Assembly: GCA_027323595.1 (NCBI GenBank)
Contig: DAHWBL010000253.1
Coordinates: forward strand, 1-32,848
Length of the DNA: 32,848 nt
Direction of reading: 5' to 3'
From: Acetobacteraceae bacterium
GTDB taxonomy: Bacteria > Pseudomonadota > Alphaproteobacteria > Acetobacterales > Acetobacteraceae
Shown here: positions 16,993 to 25,973 of the stretch, piece after piece
Position numbering within the stretch: the stretch's first letter is position 1
How the letters are laid out: each line of letters opens with the position of its first letter
Notes under the pieces: model-generated
Databases searched by the model: none
Told to the model about the DNA's origin: nothing
The model's input: the letters and a program-made list of their open reading frames with translations, nothing else
Position numbers and translations under genes: made by a program

Positions 16993-18330
16993 ATGACCAC
17001 GCACGCGACAGCCGCCCCGGATGTGGCCTGGTACAAAGCGCTCGATCGCTCGCAATGGACGACCCTGCTGGCCACCAATCTGGGCTGGCTGTTCGACGGC
17101 TATGAGAATTACGCGCTGATCCTCACCGTTGGCCCGGCGTTGCATCAGCTGCTGGTGCCGGCGGAATATGCGCGCATTCCGTTCTTCGCCGGCGCGGTGA
17201 TCGCGATCAATCTGCTGGGCTGGGGCATCGGTGGGCTGATCGGCGGCGTGCTCGCCGATTATATCGGCCGCAAGCGGATGATGCTGATTTCCATCCTCGC
17301 CTATTCGCTGCTGACCGGTGCCTCCGCGCTCGCGGCCAACTGGTGGAGCTTCGCGATCCTGCGTTTCATGGTCGGGCTCGCGGTTGGTTCGGAATGGGCG
17401 ACCGGCAGCAGCATGATCGCCGAATTGTGGCCCGACCGTGCGCGTGGGCGTGGCGCGGGGCTGATGCAATGCGGGCTGGGCATCGGGTTTTTCGTCGCCG
17501 CCTTCGTCTGGCTGTTCGTCGCGCCGTTCGGCGCCGGCGCCTGGCGGGCGATGTATCTGATCGGCGTGCTGCCGGCGCTGCTCACCTTGTGGCTGCGCCG
17601 TTCGATCGACGAATCGGTGCTGTGGCGGGCGGCCAAGGCGCGGCGCGACGCCGCGATCGCGCGGCGGCGGGCGGGCGCGCGGCTGACCGAGGCGGAGCAT
17701 CAGACCACCAAATTCACCCTCACCGATCTGTTCTCGGACCGCGCGACGCGCGGGCGCACCATCGCTGTGTTCGCGATGTCGCTGACCACCACGTTCGGCT
17801 TTTGGAGCATCTCAAGCTGGGTGCCGCCGTATGTCGGGGGCATCGCCGCGGCCGGCGGGCTGGCGGCGGCGCAATGGGCGAGCTTCGCGGGCATGGCTTA
17901 TACCGGCGGGTCGGTGGCCGGCTATGTGGCGTTCGGGTTTCTGGCCGACTGGCTGGGCCGCAAGCCGGTGACGCTGGCCTTCATGCTGCTGGCGCTGCTG
18001 CTCACCCCGGTATTGTTCTTCGCCACCCACGATCTGGTGTGGTTGCTGGTGCTGGCTTTCGCGAACGCGATCTTTTCCAACGGCCAATATAGCTGGATGC
18101 CGGTGTGGCTGCCCGAATTGTATCCCACCCGCATGCGCGCCACCGCGTTGGCATTTGCCTTCAACGCGCCACGGCTGATCGCGTTTCTGGGGCCGCTGCT
18201 GGCAGGCACCATGATCGCCGATTTCGGCGGGTTCGGGCGCGCGGCGATGGTGTTTTCCTCGATCTATGTGCTCGGGCTGATCGCCACGTTCTTCCTGCCG
18301 GAAACCCTGGGACAGAAGCTGCCCGAATAG
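16993..18330 (+). CDS. MFS transporter (aromatic acid/sugar porter-like)
   Basis: 445 aa; NLGWLFDGYENYALILTVGPAL, GGVLADYIGRKRMM, RFMVGLAVGSEWATGSSMIAELWP. Confidence 0.9.
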   Translation: MTTHATAAPDVAWYKALDRSQWTTLLATNLGWLFDGYENYALILTVGPALHQLLVPAEYARIPFFAGAVIAINLLGWGIGGLIGGVLADYIGRKRMMLISILAYSLLTGASALAANWWSFAILRFMVGLAVGSEWATGSSMIAELWPDRARGRGAGLMQCGLGIGFFVAAFVWLFVAPFGAGAWRAMYLIGVLPALLTLWLRRSIDESVLWRAAKARRDAAIARRRAGARLTEAEHQTTKFTLTDLFSDRATRGRTIAVFAMSLTTTFGFWSISSWVPPYVGGIAAAGGLAAAQWASFAGMAYTGGSVAGYVAFGFLADWLGRKPVTLAFMLLALLLTPVLFFATHDLVWLLVLAFANAIFSNGQYSWMPVWLPELYPTRMRATALAFAFNAPRLIAFLGPLLAGTMIADFGGFGRAAMVFSSIYVLGLIATFFLPETLGQKLPE

Positions 18331-18404
18331 GCCGGCCGGATCGGCCCTTCCCAACCCTGGGGCGGGCCTGCTACCTGCGGGTGGTTCTCCCACGCGGAGG
18401 TTTT

Positions 18405-19490
18405 GTGGACACACGCCCGCCAGCCGGCGCCCGACCGACCAGCGCCCCCGCGCCCACGCGCGGCGCCCCGGTGCGCGCGCGCGCACCGTTGCGGCTGGGC
18501 CTGGCCGGCGGCGGTACCGACGTGTCGCCCTACGCCGATCTGCATGGCGGCGCGGTGATGAACGCCACCATCGACCGTTTCGTCTATTGCTCGCTGAGCT
18601 GGCGCGATGACCAGCAGGTGGAGCTGGAAAGTGTCGATCTGGCGCAGTCGGCGCGCTATCCGGCGACGGGGCTTTTGCCGATCGACGGGCGGCTCGATCT
18701 GCCCAAGGCGGTCTATAATCGGGTGATGCGCGATTATTTCGGCGGCCAGGCGCTGCCGCTGCATCTGACCACCTATTCACAGGCGCCGGCCGGCTCGGGG
18801 CTTGGTTCCTCCTCGACCCTGGTGGTGGCGGTGTTGCAGGCCTTCACCGAATTGCTGTCGCTGCCGCTTGGCGAATATGACGTGGCGCATTTGGCCTATG
18901 TGATCGAGCGGGTCGAGCTGGGGCTGCATGGCGGCCGGCAGGACCAGTACGCGGCCACCTTCGGCGGCTTCAATTTCATGGAATTTCGCGACGCCGACGC
19001 GGTGATCGTCAATCCGCTGCGGATCAAGGCGGCGGTCATCAACGAGCTGGAGGCGCAGTTGCTGCTGTGCTTCTCCGGGGTCAGCCGCGACAGCGCCACC
19101 ATCATCGCCGAGCAGTCGCGCAATGTCGAAGCCGGCTCCAGCAAATCCATCGAGGCGATGCATCGGCTGAAGGCGTCGGCGGTGTCGATGAAGGAGGCGC
19201 TGCTGAAGGGCAATCTCGCGGCGCTGGCCGACAGTCTGCGCGAGGGCTGGGACAGCAAGCGCGACATGGCGTCCGGCATCAGCACCTCGCACATCGAGCA
19301 GGCGCTGCGCATCGCGATGGCGGCCGGGGCGCATGCCGGCAAGGTGTCGGGCGCTGGCGGCGGTGGCTTCATCATGCTGCTCGCGCCGCTGGAGCGCCGC
19401 CCGTCGGTGATCGCGGCCCTGGCCGATGCCGGGTTTCGCGCCGAATCCTGCCGTTTCACCGCCGAGGGAGCCACCGCATGGCGGATCTGA
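18405..19490 (+). CDS. hddA: GHMP kinase, D-glycero-D-manno-heptose 7-phosphate kinase-like
   Basis: RAPLRLGLAGGGTDVSPYADLHGGAVMNATIDRF, GSGLGSSSTLVVAVLQAF, GAGGGGFIMLL; GTG start at 18405 preceded by GGAGG; followed by gmhA/hddC/gmhB. Confidence 0.87.
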   Translation: MDTRPPAGARPTSAPAPTRGAPVRARAPLRLGLAGGGTDVSPYADLHGGAVMNATIDRFVYCSLSWRDDQQVELESVDLAQSARYPATGLLPIDGRLDLPKAVYNRVMRDYFGGQALPLHLTTYSQAPAGSGLGSSSTLVVAVLQAFTELLSLPLGEYDVAHLAYVIERVELGLHGGRQDQYAATFGGFNFMEFRDADAVIVNPLRIKAAVINELEAQLLLCFSGVSRDSATIIAEQSRNVEAGSSKSIEAMHRLKASAVSMKEALLKGNLAALADSLREGWDSKRDMASGISTSHIEQALRIAMAAGAHAGKVSGAGGGGFIMLLAPLERRPSVIAALADAGFRAESCRFTAEGATAWRI

Positions 19491-20092
19491 CCGCATCCGA
19501 CCCGTCCCGCGCCGCCACCGTGGCCAGCTCGATCCGCGGTTCGGCCGAATTGCTGGCACGGGTCGCCGCGGATGCCGCACTGTGCGCCGTGACCGAACAG
19601 GCCGCCGCCCTGGTGTGCGCGCGGCTGCGGGCGGGCAACAAGCTGTTGCTGTGCGGCAATGGCGGCAGTGCGGCGGACGCGCAGCATTGGGCCGGCGAGC
19701 TGGTGTCGCGCTTCAATTACGACCGTCCCGGCCTTGCCGCCGTGGCGCTCACCACCGACAGCTCGAACCTGACGGCGATCGGCAACGACTATGGCTATGA
19801 GCGGGTCTTCTCGCGCCAGGTCGAGGCGCTCGGGCAGCCGGGCGATGTGCTGTTCGCGCTGTCCACCTCCGGCCGGTCGCCCAACATCGTGGCCGCGCTG
19901 GTCGCGGCGCGGGCGCGTGGGCTGGCGAGCGTGGGGTTCACCGGGGCGAGCGGCGGTGACATGGCGGCGCTGTGCGACCTCATCGTTCGCGTGCCCAGCA
20001 CGGCCACTCCGGCGATCCAGGAAGTGCATGAGGTGCTGGGGCACATCATCTGCGGCATGATCGAGGCCGAGATGTTCCCTCGGCCTGGCTGA
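19478..20092 (+). CDS. gmhA: SIS-domain phosphoheptose isomerase
   Basis: KLLLCGNGGSAADAQHWAGELVSRFNYDRPGL, NDYGYERVFSRQVEALG, FALSTSGRSPNI; start ATG 19478 overlaps hddA end. Confidence 0.92.
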   Translation: MADLTASDPSRAATVASSIRGSAELLARVAADAALCAVTEQAAALVCARLRAGNKLLLCGNGGSAADAQHWAGELVSRFNYDRPGLAAVALTTDSSNLTAIGNDYGYERVFSRQVEALGQPGDVLFALSTSGRSPNIVAALVAARARGLASVGFTGASGGDMAALCDLIVRVPSTATPAIQEVHEVLGHIICGMIEAEMFPRPG

Positions 20093-20797
20093 ATGGACGC
20101 GCCGACCGAGGCCATCGTGCTCGCCGGCGGGCTGGGCACGCGGTTGCGACCGGTGGTCGCGGATGTGCCCAAACCGCTGGCGCCGATCGCCGGCAAGCCG
20201 TTTCTGTTCTGGCTGCTCGACGGGCTGGCGCGCCAGGGCATCGGCCATGTGCTGCTCGCCACCGGCTATATGAGCGGGGCGATCGCCGAGGCGGTCGGAC
20301 CGGCCCATGCGGGCATGCGGATCAGCCATCTGCCGGAGCCGGCGCCGCTTGGCACCGGCGGGGCGATCTGGGCGGCGCTTGGCGCGTGTTCCACCGAGCG
20401 GGTGCTGGTGGCCAACGGGGATAGCTGGATCGGCGCGCGCATCGCGGACCTGGCCGCGCACGCGCCGGCCGCCGACATCGTGCTGACCTTGCGCCCGGTG
20501 CCGGACCGGGCGCGCTATGGCAGCGTGCGGCTGGCGGGCGACCTAGTGCTGGGGCTGGACGAAAAAGGGCAATCCGGGCCGGGACTGGTCAATGCCGGGC
20601 TGTATCTGATGCGCGCGGATCTGCCGGCGCGGCGGATGATGCCCGCCTCGTTCAGTCTGGAGACCGAGGTTTTCGCGCGGCCCGACGGGCTCGATGTGCG
20701 CGGCTGGCAGACCGATGCGCCGTTCATCGACATCGGCACACCACAGGATTTCGCCGCCGCGCAGGCGCTGCTGCCGCGCTGGGCCGCGCAGGCATGA
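20093..20797 (+). CDS. hddC: Nucleotidyltransferase, D-glycero-D-manno-heptose 1-phosphate guanylyltransferase-like
   Basis: AIVLAGGLGTRLRPVVADVPKPLAPIAGKPFLFWLLDGL; stop/start junction TGAATG with gmhA. Confidence 0.87.
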   Translation: MDAPTEAIVLAGGLGTRLRPVVADVPKPLAPIAGKPFLFWLLDGLARQGIGHVLLATGYMSGAIAEAVGPAHAGMRISHLPEPAPLGTGGAIWAALGACSTERVLVANGDSWIGARIADLAAHAPAADIVLTLRPVPDRARYGSVRLAGDLVLGLDEKGQSGPGLVNAGLYLMRADLPARRMMPASFSLETEVFARPDGLDVRGWQTDAPFIDIGTPQDFAAAQALLPRWAAQA

Positions 20798-21357
20798 CCC
20801 CGCGGCACCTGGTCCCGGCGCTGTTTCTGGATCGCGACGGCATCATCAATCTCGATCTGGGCTATGTGCATCGCATCGAGGATTTCATCTTTCGCGACGG
20901 CATTTTCGCGCTGTGCGCCGCCGCCCAGGCGCGCGGGCTGGCGCTGGTGATCGTCACCAACCAGGCCGGGATCGGGCGCGGCTATTTCACCGAGGCCGAT
21001 TTTCATCTGCTCACCGAGTGGATGACCGGCGAGTTCGCGCGCCAGGGCATCGTCATCGCCGGCGTCGAGTTCTGCCCCGACCACCCCACCCACGGCATCG
21101 GCGCGTATCGTCGCGACAGCCCTCGCCGCAAGCCCGCACCGGGGATGATCCTGGACGCCGCGGCCACGCACGGGCTCGATCCGGCGGGCTCGGTGATGCT
21201 GGGCGATCGTGCCACCGACATGCTGGCCGGGCGCGCCGCCGGGGTGGGCCGGCTGCTGCTGCTGCCGGCGGACGCCGCCGAGGCGCGGGCCGCACCGGCG
21301 GGAACCATCATCATCGAAAATGCCGGCCCGGCCGGGGCGATCGAGCATCTTCCCTGA
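20794..21357 (+). CDS. gmhB: HAD-family D-glycero-D-manno-heptose 1,7-bisphosphate 7-phosphatase
   Basis: ALFLDRDGIINLDLGYVHRIEDFIF, VIVTNQAGIGRGYFTE, RKPAPGMILDAA, MLGDRATDMLAG. Confidence 0.91.
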   Translation: MTPRHLVPALFLDRDGIINLDLGYVHRIEDFIFRDGIFALCAAAQARGLALVIVTNQAGIGRGYFTEADFHLLTEWMTGEFARQGIVIAGVEFCPDHPTHGIGAYRRDSPRRKPAPGMILDAAATHGLDPAGSVMLGDRATDMLAGRAAGVGRLLLLPADAAEARAAPAGTIIIENAGPAGAIEHLP

Positions 21358-21371
21358 CGCGGGCGACGGTG

Positions 21372-22565
21372 TCACAAAAGTCCGGGGAATCCCTGCTGCA
21401 CCAGTGCGCGAAACCGTGGCGCGAGTGCCACCGGCAGGCGCGAGTCGCGGGCCGCCGCCAGATTGGCGACCTGGGCGGCGTAGCGATGTGGGTCCGCGGC
21501 GGTGAGGATGTCCTCGATCGCGGTGGCGAAGCCGGAATCGTCGGCGCAGAGCGAGCCGATATCGCCATATTCATCGAAGAACTGCCGGGTCAGCGGCACG
21601 TCGCTGGTCACCACCGGGCGGGTCCAGGTGACGGCGTCGATCAGGCCGCCGGAAGCGGCGAAATCATAATAGCCGCGCTGGAACGGCAAGGTGATGAAGT
21701 GGGTTTCGTCCACCCGGCGGGCGAACTCGTCGCGCGGCAGCGGCTGATCGGTCAGCGGATAGGCCAGCACCGCGTTCGCCGCCGGGTCATGCGGCTTGTT
21801 GGCGCGGCCGATATGGACGAATTCGGCGCGTTCGCCCCAGCGCGCCTTCACCTGTCGGGCGGCATCGAGGAAGCGGTCGAAGCCCTTGGCCGGGCTGCCC
21901 CAGCCGACGAAGCCGAAGCGGATCGGCCAGCCCAGCGTCGCCGGGCTCGATGCTTTGGCCTCGCGGGTCAGGATGGGCAGCGGCAGCACATCGGTGCGCG
22001 CGGCCGCCGCGATCGACACGCCGGCCAGGGTTTGTTTGATGATTTGCTCCAGCACCAGAAACCGCACCGGCAGCCGCCAGCGATGGTCCAGCCCGGCGCG
22101 GATGTCGAAGGCGCGGGCCAGCGGATTGCGCGATCGTGGGCTCAGCGCCTCGCTCAGATTGCCGTGCCAGCCGACCAGCACGCCGCAGCGCCGGCCGGAC
22201 AGATGGGCCGCCGCGGCGGCGGCGAAGGTCGCGGTCGCGGTGGTGGAGATGAGGAAGATCAGGCAGCTTTCGCCCTTCGGAACCAGCGCCAGCCCGGCGC
22301 GGAAGGTGGCGAACTCATGCCAGGCGCGGCTGGCGCGCACATGCTGGGTGTGATCGCGCGCACCCGGCCACAGGCCGATCGGCGCGAGACGCAGATTGGG
22401 CAGCGCCGCCACCTCGGGGTCGCGATTCACCTGTTCGAGATGCGCGGCCGAACCGAGCATCAACACCTGCTGTTCGGGAAAAGCCCTGGCCAGGGATTGC
22501 ACGGTGGCGCTGTTGCCGGGCGCGTGCATGGTGCCGTCCCAGGTGGTTTCGAACACGAGGATCAC
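21372..22565 (-). CDS. Glycosyltransferase-like protein (group 1 / GT-B fold suspected)
   Basis: 397 aa; IRFGFVGWGSPAKGFDRFLDAARQVKARWGERAEFVHIGR and GGLIDAVTWTRPVVTSDVPLTRQFFDEYGDIGSLCADD resemble C-terminal GT-B nucleotide-sugar region. Confidence 0.65.
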   Translation of the reverse strand: MILVFETTWDGTMHAPGNSATVQSLARAFPEQQVLMLGSAAHLEQVNRDPEVAALPNLRLAPIGLWPGARDHTQHVRASRAWHEFATFRAGLALVPKGESCLIFLISTTATATFAAAAAAHLSGRRCGVLVGWHGNLSEALSPRSRNPLARAFDIRAGLDHRWRLPVRFLVLEQIIKQTLAGVSIAAAARTDVLPLPILTREAKASSPATLGWPIRFGFVGWGSPAKGFDRFLDAARQVKARWGERAEFVHIGRANKPHDPAANAVLAYPLTDQPLPRDEFARRVDETHFITLPFQRGYYDFAASGGLIDAVTWTRPVVTSDVPLTRQFFDEYGDIGSLCADDSGFATAIEDILTAADPHRYAAQVANLAAARDSRLPVALAPRFRALVQQGFPGLL

Positions 22566-22580
22566 GTCGGATGCCCCGGC

Positions 22581-23447
22581 TCAGTCGGCGAACACGACGG
22601 TTTTGTGGCCATTGATGATCACCCGGTCCTCCAGATGGTAGCGCACCCCGCGCGCCAGCACGCGGCGCTCGATGTCGCGCCCCTTGCGCACGAGGTCCTC
22701 GGGGGTGTCGCGATGGGTGATGCGCTCGACATCCTGCTCGATGATCGGCCCCTCATCGAGGTCCGGCGTGACGTAGTGGGCGGTGGCGCCGATGAGCTTC
22801 ACCCCGCGCGCGTGCGCCTGGTGATAAGGGCGGGCGCCCTTGAAGCCGGGCAGGAAGGAGTGATGGATGTTGATGCAGCGCCCCATCAGCCGCGAGGACA
22901 GATCGTCCGACAGGATTTGCATGTAGCGCGCCAGCACCACCAGATCGGCCTGGCTGGACTCGATCAGATCGAGCAGCCGCGCCTCGGCGGCGGCTTTTTC
23001 GCCTTTCGCCACGGCGATGTGATGGAACGGGATACCGGCCAGCTCGATGCCGGCGAGGCTCTCGCGCGGGTGGTTGGACACCACCGCCACCGGGTCCATC
23101 GGCAGCTCGTCGATCTTCCAGCGATAGAGCAGGTCTTCGAGGCAATGGTGAAAGCTGGAGACCATCAGCAGCACCTTTCGCCTCGCACTGCGCCGGCGCA
23201 TCGTCCAGCTCATGTCGAAGGCGCGCGCGATGGCGCCGAATTCCTCCACGATGGGGCCGAGATCACTGCCGCCGTCGGTGCGGTTGAACACCACGCGCAT
23301 GAAGAATTTGCCGGTCTCCGCGGCGTCATATTGCTGCGCGTCGGAGATGTTGGCGCCGTGGCGGAACAGATAGTTCGACACCGCCGCGACGATGCCTGGC
23401 CGGTTCGGACAGGACAGGGTGGCAATGAAATCTTCGGTGGCTGGCAT
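22581..23447 (-). CDS. purU: Formyltetrahydrofolate deformylase
   Basis: [39 protein letters not shown] (ACT), [66 protein letters not shown]. Confidence 0.96.
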   Translation of the reverse strand: MPATEDFIATLSCPNRPGIVAAVSNYLFRHGANISDAQQYDAAETGKFFMRVVFNRTDGGSDLGPIVEEFGAIARAFDMSWTMRRRSARRKVLLMVSSFHHCLEDLLYRWKIDELPMDPVAVVSNHPRESLAGIELAGIPFHHIAVAKGEKAAAEARLLDLIESSQADLVVLARYMQILSDDLSSRLMGRCINIHHSFLPGFKGARPYHQAHARGVKLIGATAHYVTPDLDEGPIIEQDVERITHRDTPEDLVRKGRDIERRVLARGVRYHLEDRVIINGHKTVVFAD

Positions 23448-23501
23448 CGGGCACGGTCCTTGGGGCGGGTCGTCTGACACGCCGGACCATACGGGGGCTT
23501 T

Positions 23502-23535
23502 GCGATTTCGGCAAAATCGCCTGCCGCGGGCAGGC
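23502..23535. terminator. Two abutting perfect dyads between SBP stop and purU
   Basis: GCGATTT-cggca-AAATCGC (23502-23520) and GCCTGCC-gcg-GGCAGGC (23519-23535). Confidence 0.45.
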
Positions 23536-24587
23536 TATTGGGCCTGCACGCCCTGATGCGCCAGCGCGGCCACCACGCCTGCGTCGGCGGCGGCGCCGAC
23601 ACCGGCGAACAGCGCGCGCGCGCGCAGCAGCGGCGCGGTATCGACCAGCTTCGTCAGATCGAGCCCCGGCTTCATCTGCCCGCCCGCCTCCAGCGTGTGC
23701 TGGAGCCAGGCGAGGCGCTGCATCGGCGGCTCGAAGCTGGTGTCGAGCACGCCAAGGCGCATCGGCTGGTCGTAGCCATCCTCGGGCTCGGGCGCACTGG
23801 CGGGCGCGTGGGTGATCGCGCGGGTGAGCGCGATGGTGGCGTCGCGATGCGCCATCGACCAGTGATAGGCGGCCATCTCCGCCGCCAGGAAGCGCGCCAC
23901 CGCGTCCGGCTTGGCCGCCACCAGCGCGCCGGAGGTGAAATAGCAGCGATAGGGCGCGAGCGGGGTGACCTCCTCGGCGCGCGCGACCACGTGCAGGCCA
24001 AGCCCGATCGCGCGGGTTTCGTATTCGGACGGGGTGGCGGTGGCGGCGAGGACGCCGGTGGCGATCGCGTTGATCAGGTCCGAGGGCACGCCGGCGGCGA
24101 CGAAGCGCACTTCGTTCGGCGCCACCCCCACGGTTGCGAGGGCGGCGCGCATGAAGATGTCGGGCGCGGAGCCAGGCGAGGAGATGCCCAGTGTCTTGCC
24201 GCGCAGATCGACGAGCGTGCCGACCGATGCGTTGGCGATCAGGCGGTAGGTCTGCCGGTTCCAGCCGCAGCCGACGATTTTCACATCCGCGCCGCGGCTG
24301 GCGGCCACCAGCGGGCTGGCCGGGCCGCCGATATAGCTGTCGAGTTCGCCGGCCAGCATGGCCTTGAGCAGCAGCGGGTCTCCCTTCAGCGCCAGCATGG
24401 TGATGTCGATGCCGAACGGCGCGCCGAAGCCGCCGCGCGAGGCCATGTACATCATCCCGGCATCGCCATTGGGCAGCACCGTGCCCTCGCGCCAGGCAAT
24501 GGCATCCGCGGCCGCGGCCGCGCCCGTCCACAGGCTGGCCAGCAGCATGACCGATCGCCCCAAGCCCCCACGCATACGCGCCCCCAT
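23535..24587 (-). CDS. ABC transporter substrate-binding protein (NMT1/SsuA-like), orphan
   Basis: Signal peptide MGARMRGGLGRSVMLLASLWTGAAAAADA; MLAGELDSYIGGPASPLVAASRGADVKIVG; LRGKTLGISSPGSAPDIFMRAAL. Confidence 0.82.
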   Translation of the reverse strand: MGARMRGGLGRSVMLLASLWTGAAAAADAIAWREGTVLPNGDAGMMYMASRGGFGAPFGIDITMLALKGDPLLLKAMLAGELDSYIGGPASPLVAASRGADVKIVGCGWNRQTYRLIANASVGTLVDLRGKTLGISSPGSAPDIFMRAALATVGVAPNEVRFVAAGVPSDLINAIATGVLAATATPSEYETRAIGLGLHVVARAEEVTPLAPYRCYFTSGALVAAKPDAVARFLAAEMAAYHWSMAHRDATIALTRAITHAPASAPEPEDGYDQPMRLGVLDTSFEPPMQRLAWLQHTLEAGGQMKPGLDLTKLVDTAPLLRARALFAGVGAAADAGVVAALAHQGVQAQ

Positions 24588-24691
24588 GCTGATCCGACGG
24601 TTCAGGCAAGTTTCGAGCCGGCATCCTGGTTGACCGTGCCCGGACATTCCAAGCACAATCGTATGACCAGTGGAAAATAGGTGGGGCGATC

Positions 24692-25765
24692 ATGGAATTC
24701 GGCATCATGTCCAACGGCTTTCGGCCGCACACCTCCGCCGGCCAGACCTATGACGAGGACATCGCCGAGATCGTGCTGGCCGACCAGCTCGGTTTTCGCG
24801 ACGCCTATATCAGCGAGCATCACGCCGAACCGCCGCATCTGGACCGGGTGGACACGATCCCCGTGCCGGAGCTGATGATGTGCAAGGCCGCCGCGCTGAC
24901 CAGCCGCATCCGCATGGGCGCGGCGGTGAAGCTCGCGCATCTGCAACATCCGGTGGATGTCGCGGTGTCCGCCGCGGTGACCGACCATATGCTCGGCGGG
25001 CGCTTTATTTTCGGTTTTGGCACCGGCTTCGGCAATCCGTCCTTTTGCGAGGAACGCGGGCTGAGTTTCGACGACCGCCATGAGCGGCTGCGCGAATCCA
25101 TCGCGTTCATCGAAAAATGCTGGAGCAGCCGCACCCCGTTCGACTGGGAGGGCAAGCATTGGCAGGGGCGCGGGGTGCTGATGCTGCCCAAGCCGGTCAA
25201 TGCGCAGATGCCGATGGCGGTGGACACCGATACCGACGCGATGATCGAGCACGCCGCGCGCAATGGCTGGACGCTGCTGATCGCCTTTGTCGAGAATGCC
25301 GAACGCATTCGCCACAAGGTCGAGCTGTATGTCGCCGCCGGTCGCGCCGCCGGACAGCCGGACCCGATGCGCCGGATCGCGGTGGCGCGCGCGGTCTACA
25401 TCGCCGATTCGAAGCAGCAGGCGATGGACGACATGCGCGAGGCGGTGGCGATCGAGGTGGGGGTGCAGGCGCAGCGCGGCTTTTTGAACATGATGCGCCA
25501 GCGCTATGGCATCGAAATCCGCGCCGACCACACCGCGATCGAGCAACTGGTCGAAGCCGGACTGTATATCGTCGGCACACCCGACGAGGTGGCGGCGCGG
25601 CTGATCGATTTCCATGCGGTGAGCGGCGGGTGGGGCACCTTCATGATCGTGTGCGGCAAGGCGTGGGCGGACCGTGCGCGGCGGGCGCGGTCGATGCGGT
25701 TGTTCATGGAGCAGGTGGCGCCGAGGCTGCGCGCGCTGGAACAGCCGGCGGTGGCCGCGCAATAG
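24692..25765 (+). CDS. LLM class flavin-dependent oxidoreductase (luciferase-like monooxygenase)
   Basis: 357 aa; MEFGIMSNGFRPHTSAGQTYDEDIAEIVLADQLGFRDAYISEHH; VTDHMLGGRFIFGFGTGFGNP. Confidence 0.92.
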   Translation: MEFGIMSNGFRPHTSAGQTYDEDIAEIVLADQLGFRDAYISEHHAEPPHLDRVDTIPVPELMMCKAAALTSRIRMGAAVKLAHLQHPVDVAVSAAVTDHMLGGRFIFGFGTGFGNPSFCEERGLSFDDRHERLRESIAFIEKCWSSRTPFDWEGKHWQGRGVLMLPKPVNAQMPMAVDTDTDAMIEHAARNGWTLLIAFVENAERIRHKVELYVAAGRAAGQPDPMRRIAVARAVYIADSKQQAMDDMREAVAIEVGVQAQRGFLNMMRQRYGIEIRADHTAIEQLVEAGLYIVGTPDEVAARLIDFHAVSGGWGTFMIVCGKAWADRARRARSMRLFMEQVAPRLRALEQPAVAAQ

Positions 25766-25973
25766 GGCGCGGGGCGGCGCGGCGGTTAAATGACTTCCGA
25801 AGAAACATCTACGTTTTTGAAAATTAAGATTATATCGAAACGTTGGATTTTTGTTTCCAATGCGTGGCAAAACAGTTCATTGTCATTGAATAATTTCCGG
25901 ACGCGCAAAATGCCGTCGCGGTAAGGCCGGGCCTGCCCCCGCGCCGATCATGAGTGGAGCGGAGGGTTTGTTC

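Noticed and set aside
1-18330. Canonical nic nicotinate degradation cluster
   Set aside because: IorAB-like enzyme, FAD monooxygenase and amidases are reminiscent, but no NicX- or NicD-like protein is visible and the amidases are amidase-signature type, unlike NicF.
18334-18346. Short dyad GGCCG-GAT-CGGCC after the second MFS gene
   Set aside because: Short GC-only arms and 3-nt loop are common by chance in this composition; no U-tract.
20694-23477. 927-aa plus-strand ORF spanning gmhB, the glycosyltransferase and purU
   Set aside because: Overlaps three well-supported genes, low-complexity Arg/Ala/Gly/His composition, no domain recognised.
25865-25880. Possible second sigma-54 site TGGCAAAACAGTTCAT upstream of the orphan SBP
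   Set aside because: The -12 element has CA in place of the near-invariant GC at the correct spacing.
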